Source: Acidimicrobiia bacterium
Lineage (GTDB): Bacteria; Actinomycetota; Acidimicrobiia; Spongiisociales; UBA11373
Reading direction: 5' to 3'
NCBI GenBank assembly: GCA_016932695.1
Contig: JAFGCH010000094.1
Span: 1 to 37,159 of the forward strand
Length of the DNA stretch: 37,159 nt
In this document: positions 8,795 through 17,408 of the stretch, one piece after another
Layout: every line of letters begins with the position of its first letter
How positions within the stretch are numbered: position 1 is the stretch's first letter
The notes under the pieces: model-generated
What the model was told of the DNA's origin: nothing
The model's input: only the letters and a program-made list of their open reading frames with translations
Database searches by the model: none
Program-made: the position numbers and the translations under genes

Positions 8795-10183
8795 ATGAGC
8801 GACACTACCCCGGGCTCGCGAGACGTGCCGCTCGAGGCCGCCCTGCCCTCTGCCGAGATCCCGCCCGCCCTGCCGAAGGCCGCTTCGGGCGAACCCGCCC
8901 TTGCGACGCCGACGCCGCTCGAGCCCGGACTGCCCTCCGCGCCTCCCGAGGAGACACCCGCTCTGGAGTCGGCCGCAGCCGACGAGCCGGCTCCCCCCAC
9001 GTCCCCCTCCTACTACGGCTTGCAGGACTTCTGGCCGGCCGCCGGCACCTTGCCGCCCACGGGCCCTCCCCAGCCCGTGGCGCGCCGGGAGCAGAAGTCG
9101 CGCCGCGGGAGGTGGTACGCCCTGGTGGGGCTGCTGGCCGGGGCCCTGGGAGCGGCGCTCACCGCCGGGGCGCTCCTTCTCTGGTTCGACCGCGGGCCGA
9201 CGACCGAGGTGATCCGCCAGGTGGAGACCCGCATCATCGGCATCGGCGGCGACGTCCCTGCCTCCGAGGTGGCCCGGGCGGTGCTCCCTTCCATCGTCAC
9301 CGTCGAGGTGAGCGCCGGCGTCGCCGATCTCACCGCCGACTTCGCCGCCGACGGCTCCGGCTCCGGCGTGGTGCTGACCTCCGACGGCTTGCTGGTGACC
9401 AACGAGCACGTCGTGTCCGGCGCCGCCGCAGTGCGGGTCATCTTCGCCGGCGGACGTGCCTATCCCGCCGAGGTGGTAGGGCAGGACGCGGTGACCGACC
9501 TGGCGGTGCTCCGCATCGCCGCCGACGACCTCACCCCGATCGCCCTGGGATCTTCAAAGGACCTGGAGATCGGTGATACCGCCATCGCGGTGGGAAGCCC
9601 GCTGGGCCTGGAGGGAGGCCCCTCGGTCACTGTGGGGGTGATCTCCGCCTTCGACCGGCAGCTGCGCACCGGAGTGAACGAGTACCTGTTCGGCCTCATC
9701 CAGACCGATGCCCCCATCACCCGGGGCTCCAGCGGCGGGGCGCTGGTGGATGCCCAAGGCCGCCTCATCGGGATCACCGCCGCCATCGGCATCAGCGACG
9801 TGGGTGCCGAAGGCCTCGGCTTCGCCATCCCCGTGGAGCTGATGCAGGTGATCACCGAGCAACTCATCGCCCGCGGGGCCGCCGACCATCCCTTCCTCGG
9901 AATCGAGGGGGTCACCTACTTCCGCCAGGAGCCCGACGGTTCCTCGGTGCCCGCCGGGGTATACGTGAGCCGGATCCTCGCCGACACCGCCGCCGCCGAA
10001 GCTGCGGTGCGTGAGGGCGACGTCATCCAATCGGTGGGCGGCGAGCCGCTGGCCACCATGGAGCAGCTGGTGGTGCTGCTGCGCTTCTACCGGGTGGGCG
10101 AGGTGGTGGATCTGCAGATCGACCGGGGAGGAACCCTGCAGACCATCCCGGTGACCCTCATGGAGCGCCCGGAGGGGACGTGA
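8795..10183 (+). CDS. Membrane-anchored S1C (HtrA/DegP-like) serine protease with PDZ domain
   Basis: TNEHVVSGAA (His), TDLAVLRI (Asp), TRGSSGGALV (Ser), single N-terminal TM, C-terminal PDZ (GDVIQSVGGEPL). Confidence 0.9.
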   Translation: MSDTTPGSRDVPLEAALPSAEIPPALPKAASGEPALATPTPLEPGLPSAPPEETPALESAAADEPAPPTSPSYYGLQDFWPAAGTLPPTGPPQPVARREQKSRRGRWYALVGLLAGALGAALTAGALLLWFDRGPTTEVIRQVETRIIGIGGDVPASEVARAVLPSIVTVEVSAGVADLTADFAADGSGSGVVLTSDGLLVTNEHVVSGAAAVRVIFAGGRAYPAEVVGQDAVTDLAVLRIAADDLTPIALGSSKDLEIGDTAIAVGSPLGLEGGPSVTVGVISAFDRQLRTGVNEYLFGLIQTDAPITRGSSGGALVDAQGRLIGITAAIGISDVGAEGLGFAIPVELMQVITEQLIARGAADHPFLGIEGVTYFRQEPDGSSVPAGVYVSRILADTAAAEAAVREGDVIQSVGGEPLATMEQLVVLLRFYRVGEVVDLQIDRGGTLQTIPVTLMERPEGT

Positions 10184-11250
10184 CCGACAACCTGTTCGAC
10201 CGGCTGCGCCGCCTCCTGGAAGCCCGGGGGCCGGTCAACTGGGGACTGGCCCGGGAGATCGCCGAGAGCGTCGCCGGCCCCGCCGAGCCGGTGGAGCCCT
10301 GGCTGGCCGAGGAGTTCGTGGATCTCACCCACGCCGCGGCGCGGCGGGTGGCGGCCGCCTCGCCGCTGGACCCCGTCGCCGGGGAGGTGCGGGCCCTGGA
10401 TCGGCGCACTTGGGCGGCGCAGAGCGTGGCGGGCTTCACCTACCTGGCCGAGCCGCTGGCCGCCAAGATGGCCGGAGGCCTGGAGGGCGAAGCCGACCCC
10501 TTCCTCCAGCAGTTGGGACCGGCACTAGTGGGCATGCAGATGGGCTCGATGGCCGGCTTCCTCAGCCATCGGGTGCTGGCCGGTTTCGATGTCGGCCTTC
10601 CCGTAGACGGGGCGCCGCCCAGCTTCGTGGTGCCCAACGTCGCCGCTTTCATCGCCGACCACGACCTCGACCCGCAGCAGTCCCGGCTGTGGCTGGCGCT
10701 GCACGAGGCGGCCCACCGGGCCGAGGTGGCCCTCCCCTGGGTGCGCCGCCACCTCGCCGACCTCACCGGGGCTTTCGTGGACGGCCTCCGCCCCGACCCC
10801 TCCGGCCTGCAGGAGCGACTCGAAGCACTGCAGGACCCGGAGCATCTCGAAGGGTTGCTTGCCGATCCCTCCGCCCTGAGCGGCCTGGTGCCCGGGCCTG
10901 AGTCCGAGCAAGCCCTGCGCCGCCTTCAGGCCTTCATGGCCCTGCTGGAGGGATACGCCGAGTGGCTGGTGGGGCGAGCCGCCCCCGGCCTGATCCCCGA
11001 AGCGCCCCGTTTGCGCGAGGCCATCGACCGCCGCCGTGCCGAGCCTTCCCCCGGCGAGCAGATGCTGCAGCGCATGCTGGGCCTCGACCTGCAGCACCAC
11101 CGCTACCGGCGCGGTACCACCTTCTGCGAGGAGGTGGCCCGCCGTTGGGGAGAGCAGGCACTCTCCCGGCTTTGGGAAGGGCCCGAGGCCCTCCCCACGT
11201 CGGCCGAACTCGACGACCCGGTGGGCTGGGCGGCCCGCATCCTGCTCTAG
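10180..11250 (+). CDS. DUF2342-like zinc-dependent metallopeptidase
   Basis: HEAAH (HEXXH) in LWLALHEAAHRAEVALPWVRRHL and a family-like N-terminus; GTG start overlaps protease stop. Confidence 0.8.
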   Translation: MTDNLFDRLRRLLEARGPVNWGLAREIAESVAGPAEPVEPWLAEEFVDLTHAAARRVAAASPLDPVAGEVRALDRRTWAAQSVAGFTYLAEPLAAKMAGGLEGEADPFLQQLGPALVGMQMGSMAGFLSHRVLAGFDVGLPVDGAPPSFVVPNVAAFIADHDLDPQQSRLWLALHEAAHRAEVALPWVRRHLADLTGAFVDGLRPDPSGLQERLEALQDPEHLEGLLADPSALSGLVPGPESEQALRRLQAFMALLEGYAEWLVGRAAPGLIPEAPRLREAIDRRRAEPSPGEQMLQRMLGLDLQHHRYRRGTTFCEEVARRWGEQALSRLWEGPEALPTSAELDDPVGWAARILL

Positions 11251-11320
11251 AACACCCCCTTCGTTGGGACGGCCGGCGGCGTACGATGCGCCCACTCAGC
11301 GAACGAGAGGCCGTGAGAAC

Positions 11321-11779
11321 ATGTCCGTTTCCGTCGGCACCCCCGCCCCCGGGTTCACCCTGCCCAACATCGACAACAGCCCCTTCAGCCTGGAGCAGGC
11401 CAAGGGCCACAAGACGCTGCTCGTCTTCATCCCCTTCCCCTGGACCGGCCTCTGTGACGGCGAAGCCTGCACACTGCGCGACCACTTCGCCGACCTGAAT
11501 GCCCTCGACGCCAACGTCGTGATGGTGACCACCTACCCCCGGCCCGCCCTGGCCAAGTGGGCAGCGGAGAACGGCTTCACTTTCCCGGTCCTGTCGGACT
11601 TCTGGCCACACGGCGAGGTCGCCCGCCGCTACGGCGTGTTCAACGACGAGAAGGGTTGCGCCAACCGGGCCACCTTCGTTCTCGACGCCGAGGGCGTGGT
11701 GCGCGAGGTCATCGCCACCGAATCGCTGGGGACCCCGCGGGAGTACGACTCGTACGTGAAGGCGCTGGGCAAGTTCTAG
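11321..11779 (+). CDS. AhpE-like peroxiredoxin
   Basis: Thioredoxin-fold redoxin; PWTGLCDGEACTLRD with peroxidatic Cys context; GTPAPGFTLPNID. Confidence 0.85.
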   Translation: MSVSVGTPAPGFTLPNIDNSPFSLEQAKGHKTLLVFIPFPWTGLCDGEACTLRDHFADLNALDANVVMVTTYPRPALAKWAAENGFTFPVLSDFWPHGEVARRYGVFNDEKGCANRATFVLDAEGVVREVIATESLGTPREYDSYVKALGKF

Positions 11780-11916
11780 ACAGGCCCGTTCCTGCCCCTC
11801 TCTATGAAGGAGGGTGGTGAGTCAAGTTGTGGGGGTGGGTTCTCATCTCTCTATTGCCGTCTGTGGGTGGATTAGGTGGTTGGAGGTTGCCGGTGGCCCA
11901 TCTCAGGGGTGGGTCG

Positions 11917-12951
11917 TCAGGCGACCAGAGGGGAGGCGGGGCTTGCCGGCTGGAAGGGTTGTTGGCGGGTGAGCATCCACCAGATGGCGGTGGCGAGTTG
12001 GCGGGCGCAGTCGACGCGGGCGACAGCGGGTCCACGCTGGCGGCCGAGCCGGCGGGTGGTGGTCTGATACCGCTGGGAGTAGGCGGGGTGTTGGGAGGCC
12101 CAGGTGACCGCTTCGATGAGGGCCCAGCGGAGCCAGCGGGGCCCGTGTTTGGCTAAGGGTCCTCGCCAGTCGGAGTCTCCGGACTGGTGGACTCGGGGAC
12201 ACAGTCCGGTGTAGCCGACGAGATGCTTGGGGTTGGGGAAGCGGCCGATGTCGCCGATCTCCGCGGCGATGGTGAACCCGAGGATGGGTCCGATCCCGGG
12301 GGCGGTCTGCAGCAGCCTGACGGTCGGGTCCGCCTGGCCGGCGTGACGGAGTTGCCGGTCACAGTCGGCGATCTGCTCGTCGAGATGGTCGATGGTCTCC
12401 AACGCAGCCTGGGTGGTGTCCCGCCACGCCGGGGGCAGCTCCAAACGGGCCAGGAGGTTCCGGCCGCCCACCCCGAACAGGTCCGAGACCGGCACCCCGA
12501 TCCCCCAGCTGATCAAAGACGAGTGGATCCGGTTCTTCAAGGCGGTGCGGTGTTTGACCAGATGCAGACGGAAACGGGCCAGCTCCCGCATCCCCCGCAC
12601 CTCCGGCGGCGGCAGCCACACCGCTGGGATCAGATCCCGGAAAGACAAGTCGGCCAACACCCGGGCGTCGATCCGATCAGTCTTCGCCGTCAAAGGAGCC
12701 AGCGCTTTTACCCGGGCAGCGTCGGCGACCTCGACCACCCAGCCGCAACCCTCCAAAACGTCATGCACGAACCGGGCGCCCGTCATCGACTCCACCACCC
12801 CCCGCACCTGACTCCCCTCGAACCGGGCTGCCAGTCCCCGCAGCCCGTCCGCATCAGGCGGCGCCGGCAGCCGGCAACGCAGAACCCCGTCCGGGTCCAA
12901 CACGCACACATCCAAACGCTTCCTCGACAAGTCCAGACCAACATGCACCAT
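11917..12951 (-). CDS. IS110-family DEDD transposase
   Basis: MVHVGLDLSRKRLDVCVLD, AKTDRIDARVLADL, C-terminal LLQTAPGIGPILGFTIAAEIGDIGRFPNPKHLVGYTGLCPRVHQSG...LAKHGPRWLRWALIEA; ORF intact. Confidence 0.93.
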   Translation of the reverse strand: MVHVGLDLSRKRLDVCVLDPDGVLRCRLPAPPDADGLRGLAARFEGSQVRGVVESMTGARFVHDVLEGCGWVVEVADAARVKALAPLTAKTDRIDARVLADLSFRDLIPAVWLPPPEVRGMRELARFRLHLVKHRTALKNRIHSSLISWGIGVPVSDLFGVGGRNLLARLELPPAWRDTTQAALETIDHLDEQIADCDRQLRHAGQADPTVRLLQTAPGIGPILGFTIAAEIGDIGRFPNPKHLVGYTGLCPRVHQSGDSDWRGPLAKHGPRWLRWALIEAVTWASQHPAYSQRYQTTTRRLGRQRGPAVARVDCARQLATAIWWMLTRQQPFQPASPASPLVA

Positions 12952-13011
12952 GAGGGCCTCCTTGGGAGCCTCGAGATGGCAACCCGAAGGCTGCCACCCG
13001 AGGAGGCCCTC
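12952..13011 (-). promoter_or_regulatory. Shine-Dalgarno-sequestering hairpin in the transposase leader
   Basis: 11-bp perfect stem GAGGGCCTCCT (12952-12962)/AGGAGGCCCTC (13001-13011) with nested TGGCA/TGCCA stem; the SD AAGGAGG lies in the stem and the stem ends at the ATG (12949-12951). Confidence 0.6.
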
Positions 13012-13117
13012 CTTCATCACATTCAGGGGGAGGTGGACCGGCCCGCAGGGCCGGGACGAAGGGGGTCCGTCCCAAAGACATAACGGCTCGGGCTGCGTTG
13101 CCTCTGGGCACACGGGT

Positions 13118-13149
13118 TCGAGGCGGGTGAAGCACCCCCCTCGCCTCGA
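13118..13149. other. Nested hairpin in IS/regX3 intergenic region
   Basis: TCGAGGCG/CGCCTCGA enclosing GGTG-AAG-CACC. Confidence 0.45.
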
Positions 13150-13159
13150 GGACTCGGCA

Positions 13160-13178
13160 CTCCCCCCTGCGGGGGGAG
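13160..13178 (-). terminator. Hairpin downstream of the response regulator
   Basis: CTCCCCCC-TGC-GGGGGGAG, 8-bp stem, just after the minus-strand stop at 13200. Confidence 0.5.
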
Positions 13179-13199
13179 AACAGTGCGCCCCGCCCCGCC

Positions 13200-13871
13200 T
13201 CAGACCACCAGCCGGTACCCCACCCCGCGCACCGCTTCGATCGCCGGCGCCTCCGGGTCGGCCTCCAGCCGACGGCGAAGGCGCCGCACGTGCTGGTCGA
13301 GGCTGCGGGTGTCGCCCGCCCAGGCGAAGCCCCAGACCTCGTCGAGGAACTCCTCCCGGGGCACCACCCGGCCGGGTCGCTGCATAAGCAACTGCAGCAC
13401 CTCGAACTCCTTCTTGGGGAGGTCCTGCTCGCCGGAGGGCAGCCGGAGGCGCCGCGAAGCCAGGTCGAGAATGGCCGCCCCGGCGGTGAGCACCTCGGGA
13501 GTAACCAGCGCCCCGGTGCGCCGGGCGGCGGCGCGGATGCGGGCCACCAGTTCCCGCACCGAGTAGGGCTTGGTGACGTAGTCGTCGGCCCCCAACTCCA
13601 GGGCCGAGACGATGTCGGCTTCGGCTCCCTTGGCGCTGACCACGATCACCGGCACCTCGGAATCCCGGCGGATGGCACGCAGCACGTCGAGGCCCGGCAG
13701 GACGGGCAGCATCAGGTCGAGCAGCACCACCTCGGGCCGGAACGAGCGGAAGCGCTCCAGGCCCGCCTTGCCGTCGAGGGCCGCCTCCACCTCGAAGCCC
13801 TCGGCGCCCAGCGATACCTGCAGGGCCTCCACGTAAGAAGGCTCGTCCTCCACGATCAGCACTCTGGTCAT
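13200..13871 (-). CDS. regX3: OmpR/PhoB-family response regulator (RegX3-like)
   Basis: MTRVLIVEDEPSYVEAL, receiver plus winged helix (RSLDQHVRRLRRRLEADP...IEAVRGVGYRLVV); adjacent to sensor kinase and pst operon. Confidence 0.85.
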   Translation of the reverse strand: MTRVLIVEDEPSYVEALQVSLGAEGFEVEAALDGKAGLERFRSFRPEVVLLDLMLPVLPGLDVLRAIRRDSEVPVIVVSAKGAEADIVSALELGADDYVTKPYSVRELVARIRAAARRTGALVTPEVLTAGAAILDLASRRLRLPSGEQDLPKKEFEVLQLLMQRPGRVVPREEFLDEVWGFAWAGDTRSLDQHVRRLRRRLEADPEAPAIEAVRGVGYRLVV

Positions 13872-15097
13872 GGCTCCCTCCACTTGGGCAGGCACACCCG
13901 GAAGAGACTCCCTTCGCCCAGGTGCGACTCGACTCCCACCTGTCCCCCGTGGTTCAGGACCACATGGCGCACGATGGAGAGCCCCAGGCCGGTCCCGCCG
14001 GTGGCCCGGCTGCGCGCCCGATCCACCCGGTAGAAGCGCTCGAAGATGCGCCCTAAGTGGGCTTCGGGGATCCCGATGCCCTCATCTTGCACCTCGAGCA
14101 CCACCCGCTCGCCTTCTGCTCGGACCCGCAGCCATACCCGCGGCGCCGGGCGGCCGGGGCGAGGGTCGCTGTACTTGACGGCGTTGTCGAGGAGGTTCCC
14201 GAGCATGGTCCGCAGCTGCCGTTCGTCCCCGGCGACGACGGCTTCGGCCGGCACCCCCTCGACGATCAGCTCCACCCCCGCCTGCGCCGCCGTCTCGCCC
14301 AGCGCCCCGGCCACCTCGGCCACCAGCCCGGCCAGGGACACGGGCAGGCCCGGGTCGGCCGCCGCCTCCGCCTGCGACAGGTCGAGCATGTCATCGAGCA
14401 GCCGCGCCAGGCGCGACGCCTCCGCCTGCAGGCGGCCGGCCAGGCGCTCGGCCACGGTGGCGTCGCCGGCGTTGGCCGAGAGCGTCTCAGCCAACACCGA
14501 CATAGCGCCCAGCGGGGTCTTCAGCTCGTGCCCTACGTTGGCCACGAAGTCCCGCCGCATAGCCTCCACTCGCCGTTCTTCGGTCACGTCGGCCAGGTAG
14601 GCCACAGCCCCCAAGCGCCTCCCCCCCGCGTCGTCCAGGGGGGTCACCTCGAGACGCACCACACGACGGCGCGGGGTATACAACTCCAGCTCCCGGCTGA
14701 AGGACTCCCCGTGGTCCAGGGCGGCGCCGATGGCCTCGCTGACCCGCCCCTCGACCGCCGCCTCCCCGGGACGGCCGCTGAGGTAGGGCAGGGCGGCCCG
14801 GTTGGCCAGCACCACCCCCCCCGACGAGTCGGTGATCAGCACCCCGATGCCGGCGGCGTCGAGGGCCTCCCGCAGGCGCGCCCGATCACGGCGCTCGGCA
14901 TCCGTTGCCGCCTCGCGACGGTCCAGGGCGGCGGCAATCGCGGCGAGGTCGACCCGGACCTCGGGGTGGTTCACCCCGAGGCGGGCGGCGACCAGCCTCA
15001 GATCGGCGGCTAGGGCGGCGGCGCGCCGAGCGAGGAGCACCAAGGCGATGAGCAGCAAGAGCCCCGCCGCGGCGAGGGCGGCGACGACAGCGGTCAC
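13868..15097 (-). CDS. senX3: PAS-containing sensor histidine kinase (SenX3-like)
   Basis: H-box VANVGHELKTPLGAM, N-box MLGNLLDNAVKYS, G-box DEGIGIP/GGTGLGLSIV; stop overlaps regulator start (ATGA). Confidence 0.85.
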   Translation of the reverse strand: MTAVVAALAAAGLLLLIALVLLARRAAALAADLRLVAARLGVNHPEVRVDLAAIAAALDRREAATDAERRDRARLREALDAAGIGVLITDSSGGVVLANRAALPYLSGRPGEAAVEGRVSEAIGAALDHGESFSRELELYTPRRRVVRLEVTPLDDAGGRRLGAVAYLADVTEERRVEAMRRDFVANVGHELKTPLGAMSVLAETLSANAGDATVAERLAGRLQAEASRLARLLDDMLDLSQAEAAADPGLPVSLAGLVAEVAGALGETAAQAGVELIVEGVPAEAVVAGDERQLRTMLGNLLDNAVKYSDPRPGRPAPRVWLRVRAEGERVVLEVQDEGIGIPEAHLGRIFERFYRVDRARSRATGGTGLGLSIVRHVVLNHGGQVGVESHLGEGSLFRVCLPKWREP

Positions 15098-15106
15098 GAC
15101 TCGCCG

Positions 15107-15112
15107 ACTATA
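15107..15112 (-). promoter_or_regulatory. Candidate -10 box (TATAGT) of the senX3-like gene
   Basis: TATAGT 9 nt upstream of the GTG start at 15097. Confidence 0.35.
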
Positions 15113-15149
15113 GGCCCCCGTTCTCCGGCCCTTGCTAGACCTCCCAAAG

Positions 15150-15193
15150 ATTCACCCCCAGTTCACACGGCGGCCCCGAGGCCGTCACCTGTG
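15150..15193 (+). promoter_or_regulatory. Putative PHO box upstream of pstS
   Basis: ATTCACCCCCA-GTTCACACGGC, TTCAC repeated at 11-nt spacing, and a third in-phase TCACC at 15185-15189. Confidence 0.6.
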
Positions 15194-15270
15194 CCGGCGT
15201 ACCGTTTGGCGCGATGGCCGGCAGCCCTGCCGCCGGCCGGACTTGACCCAACCAGGAGGAACACAAGATC

Positions 15271-16329
15271 ATGTCCCGCAAGCTGGGCCTCATTGCCCTG
15301 TTGCTGGCGCTGGCGCTGATCGCCGCCGCCTGCGGCGACGACGACGCGACTACGACGAGCGCGGCGCCCACTACGACCGCGGCGCCCACTACGACCGCGG
15401 CCGGCCAGTCCACGACGACGGCCGCCGCCCTTACGGGCAGCATCGACATCTCCGGCTCCTCGACGGTCGAGCCGATCAGCGCCGGCGTGGCCGAGATGTT
15501 CAACGCCATGTACCCCGGCGTGGCCATCAAGGTCGAAGGCCCGGGCACCGGCGACGGCGCCCAGCTCTTCTGCTCCGGCCAGATCGACATCGGCGATGCC
15601 TCCCGCGCTTACAAGGATTCCGAGAAGGAACTGTGCGCCGAGAACGGCATCGAGTTCATCGAACTGGTGGTGGCCATCGACGGCCTGTCGGTGCTGACCA
15701 GCACCCAGAACGATGCCTTCGCCTGCCTGGCGACCTCCGACCTGTACGCCGTCCTCGGCCCGGAGTCGATCGGCTTTGGCTCGTGGGCGGATGCCAACGC
15801 CCTCGCCGCCGAGATCGGGGCCCCCAACGCCCCCTATCCGGATGCCGACTTGGTGATCACCGCTCCCGGTGAGGAATCGGGGACCTTCGACACCTTCGTC
15901 GAGTTCCTCATCGACGGCGTGGCCGGGGGTGAGGACTACGCCGAGACGCGGGGGGCCGAATCGGTCCGCCCGGACTACGTGGCCTCGCCCAACGACAACG
16001 TGATCATCGAGGGCGTCGCCGGCAGCCAGTACTCCCTCGGCTGGGTCGGCTACGCCTTCTACCTGGCCAACCAGGATCGGGTGAAGGCTCTGGCCATCGA
16101 CGCCGGTGAAGGCTGCGTGGCCCCGTCCGCCGAGACCATCGCCAACGGCAGCTACCCCTTCTCCCGGCCGCTCTACATCTACGTGAACAAGGCGTCGGCT
16201 GCCCGTCCCGAAGTCGCCGCCTACGTGGACCTCTACCTCTCCGAGCAGGGACTCAGCGTCATCGACCAGACCGGCTACGTCCGCCTGGCCGACTACGCCC
16301 CCACCCTGGAGGCCTGGCAGAACCGGTAA
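15271..16329 (+). CDS. pstS: Phosphate ABC transporter substrate-binding lipoprotein PstS
   Basis: Lipobox LIAAACGDDD; GSIDISGSSTVEPISAGVAEMFNAMYPGVAIKVEGPGTGDG. Confidence 0.92.
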   Translation: MSRKLGLIALLLALALIAAACGDDDATTTSAAPTTTAAPTTTAAGQSTTTAAALTGSIDISGSSTVEPISAGVAEMFNAMYPGVAIKVEGPGTGDGAQLFCSGQIDIGDASRAYKDSEKELCAENGIEFIELVVAIDGLSVLTSTQNDAFACLATSDLYAVLGPESIGFGSWADANALAAEIGAPNAPYPDADLVITAPGEESGTFDTFVEFLIDGVAGGEDYAETRGAESVRPDYVASPNDNVIIEGVAGSQYSLGWVGYAFYLANQDRVKALAIDAGEGCVAPSAETIANGSYPFSRPLYIYVNKASAARPEVAAYVDLYLSEQGLSVIDQTGYVRLADYAPTLEAWQNR

Positions 16330-16375
16330 CCCCGGCACTGCCCGGAGCGATCCTCCCGATCCGCTCCTCCCCACA

Positions 16376-16409
16376 GAGACGGGGGGCCGGCCCACCGGCC
16401 CCCCGTCTC
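16376..16409 (+). terminator. Strong intercistronic hairpin between pstS and pstC
   Basis: GAGACGGGGGGCCGG-CCCA-CCGGCCCCCCGTCTC, 15-bp perfect stem; followed by a pyrimidine-rich tract rather than poly-T. Confidence 0.65.
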
Positions 16410-16484
16410 CTCCCCCTTCTCTGCCTGGTATCCGCCGGCCCGGGTGCCGGCGGGACCACAGACTGCTAGAAACGGGATCGCGGC

Positions 16485-17408
16485 GTGACCACCGAAGCCC
16501 CCACCATCGATCTCACCGGCTCCCGCCCCCGGCTGCGCCGGGAGCGCCGGGTCCGGCGCCTGTTCCTCGGCGCCGCGGTGACCTCGATCCTCATCAGCCT
16601 GCTGATCGTCGGGTCCCTGGCCGGCGAAGCCTGGAGCTTCATCAGCAAGGTGGACCTCTCCAGCCTCTGGGACCTGGGCTGGTTTCCCCGCCGCGACATG
16701 TTCGACATCAAGACGGTGGTGACGGGCACCCTGCTCATCTCCTTGATCGCCATGGTGGTGGCCACCCCCCTGGGCTTGGGAGCGGCCATTTACCTCTCCG
16801 AGTACGCCCGGCCCCGGGCCCGGCGCTGGCTCAAGCCCATCCTCGAGGTCCTCGCCGGCGTCCCCAGCGTGGTGCTGGGCTACTTTGCCCTCACCTGGAT
16901 CAGCCCCAACATCGTCATGCGCCTCAACCCCCATGCCGGGGTGTTCAGCATGGCCGCTGCCGGCATCGGCGTGGGCATCCTGGTCACCCCCCTGGTCGCT
17001 TCGGTATCGGAGGACGCCATGCGGGCCGTGCCGCACGCCCTGCGTGAGGCCTCCTACGGGCTGGGGGCCAAGAAGGCCACCACGGTGACCCGGGTGGTGT
17101 TCCCCGCCGCGGCCTCCGGCATCATGGCCTCCCTGATCCTGGGCCTCTCCCGAGCCATCGGCGAGACCATGGTCGTGGCCATGGCCGCCGGGGCGGTGGG
17201 CGGTTCCCTTTTCGAACTGAACGTGTTCGAGCCCGGGCAGACCATGACCGCCGCCATGACCGCCCTGGCCATCGGCTCCGACCAGGTGGCCGGTTCCAAC
17301 AATGCCTTCCAGAGCCTCTTCTTCGTGGGCCTGTTGCTCTTCCTGATGACTCTGACCCTGAACCTGATCAGCGACCGGTTCGTGCGCAAGGTGCGGGAGA
17401 AGTACTGA
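16485..17408 (+). CDS. pstC: Phosphate ABC transporter permease PstC
   Basis: PstC-like permease (LGLGAAIYLSEYARPRARRWLKPILEVLAGVPSVVLGYFAL; SRAIGETMVVAMAAG). Confidence 0.92.
   Translation: MTTEAPTIDLTGSRPRLRRERRVRRLFLGAAVTSILISLLIVGSLAGEAWSFISKVDLSSLWDLGWFPRRDMFDIKTVVTGTLLISLIAMVVATPLGLGAAIYLSEYARPRARRWLKPILEVLAGVPSVVLGYFALTWISPNIVMRLNPHAGVFSMAAAGIGVGILVTPLVASVSEDAMRAVPHALREASYGLGAKKATTVTRVVFPAAASGIMASLILGLSRAIGETMVVAMAAGAVGGSLFELNVFEPGQTMTAAMTALAIGSDQVAGSNNAFQSLFFVGLLLFLMTLTLNLISDRFVRKVREKY

Larger units (their letters stand above)
11804..13017. mobile_element. IS110-family insertion sequence (IS1111-like ends possible; boundaries approximate)
   Basis: DEDD transposase flanked by 11-bp inverted repeat ATGAAGGAGGG (11804-11814) / CCCTCCTTCAT (13007-13017). 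Confidence 0.6.

Noticed and set aside
12952-13113. Longer transposase start (MCPEATQ... or MKEGLLG...)
   Set aside because: The MVHVGLDLS start matches the conserved family N-terminus and has an SD at proper spacing, though MKEGLLG (13017) remains in frame.
13105-13150. tRNA-like GGGTTCGAG motif
   Set aside because: No T-arm pairing, acceptor stem or anticodon arm; the sequence forms a nested hairpin instead.
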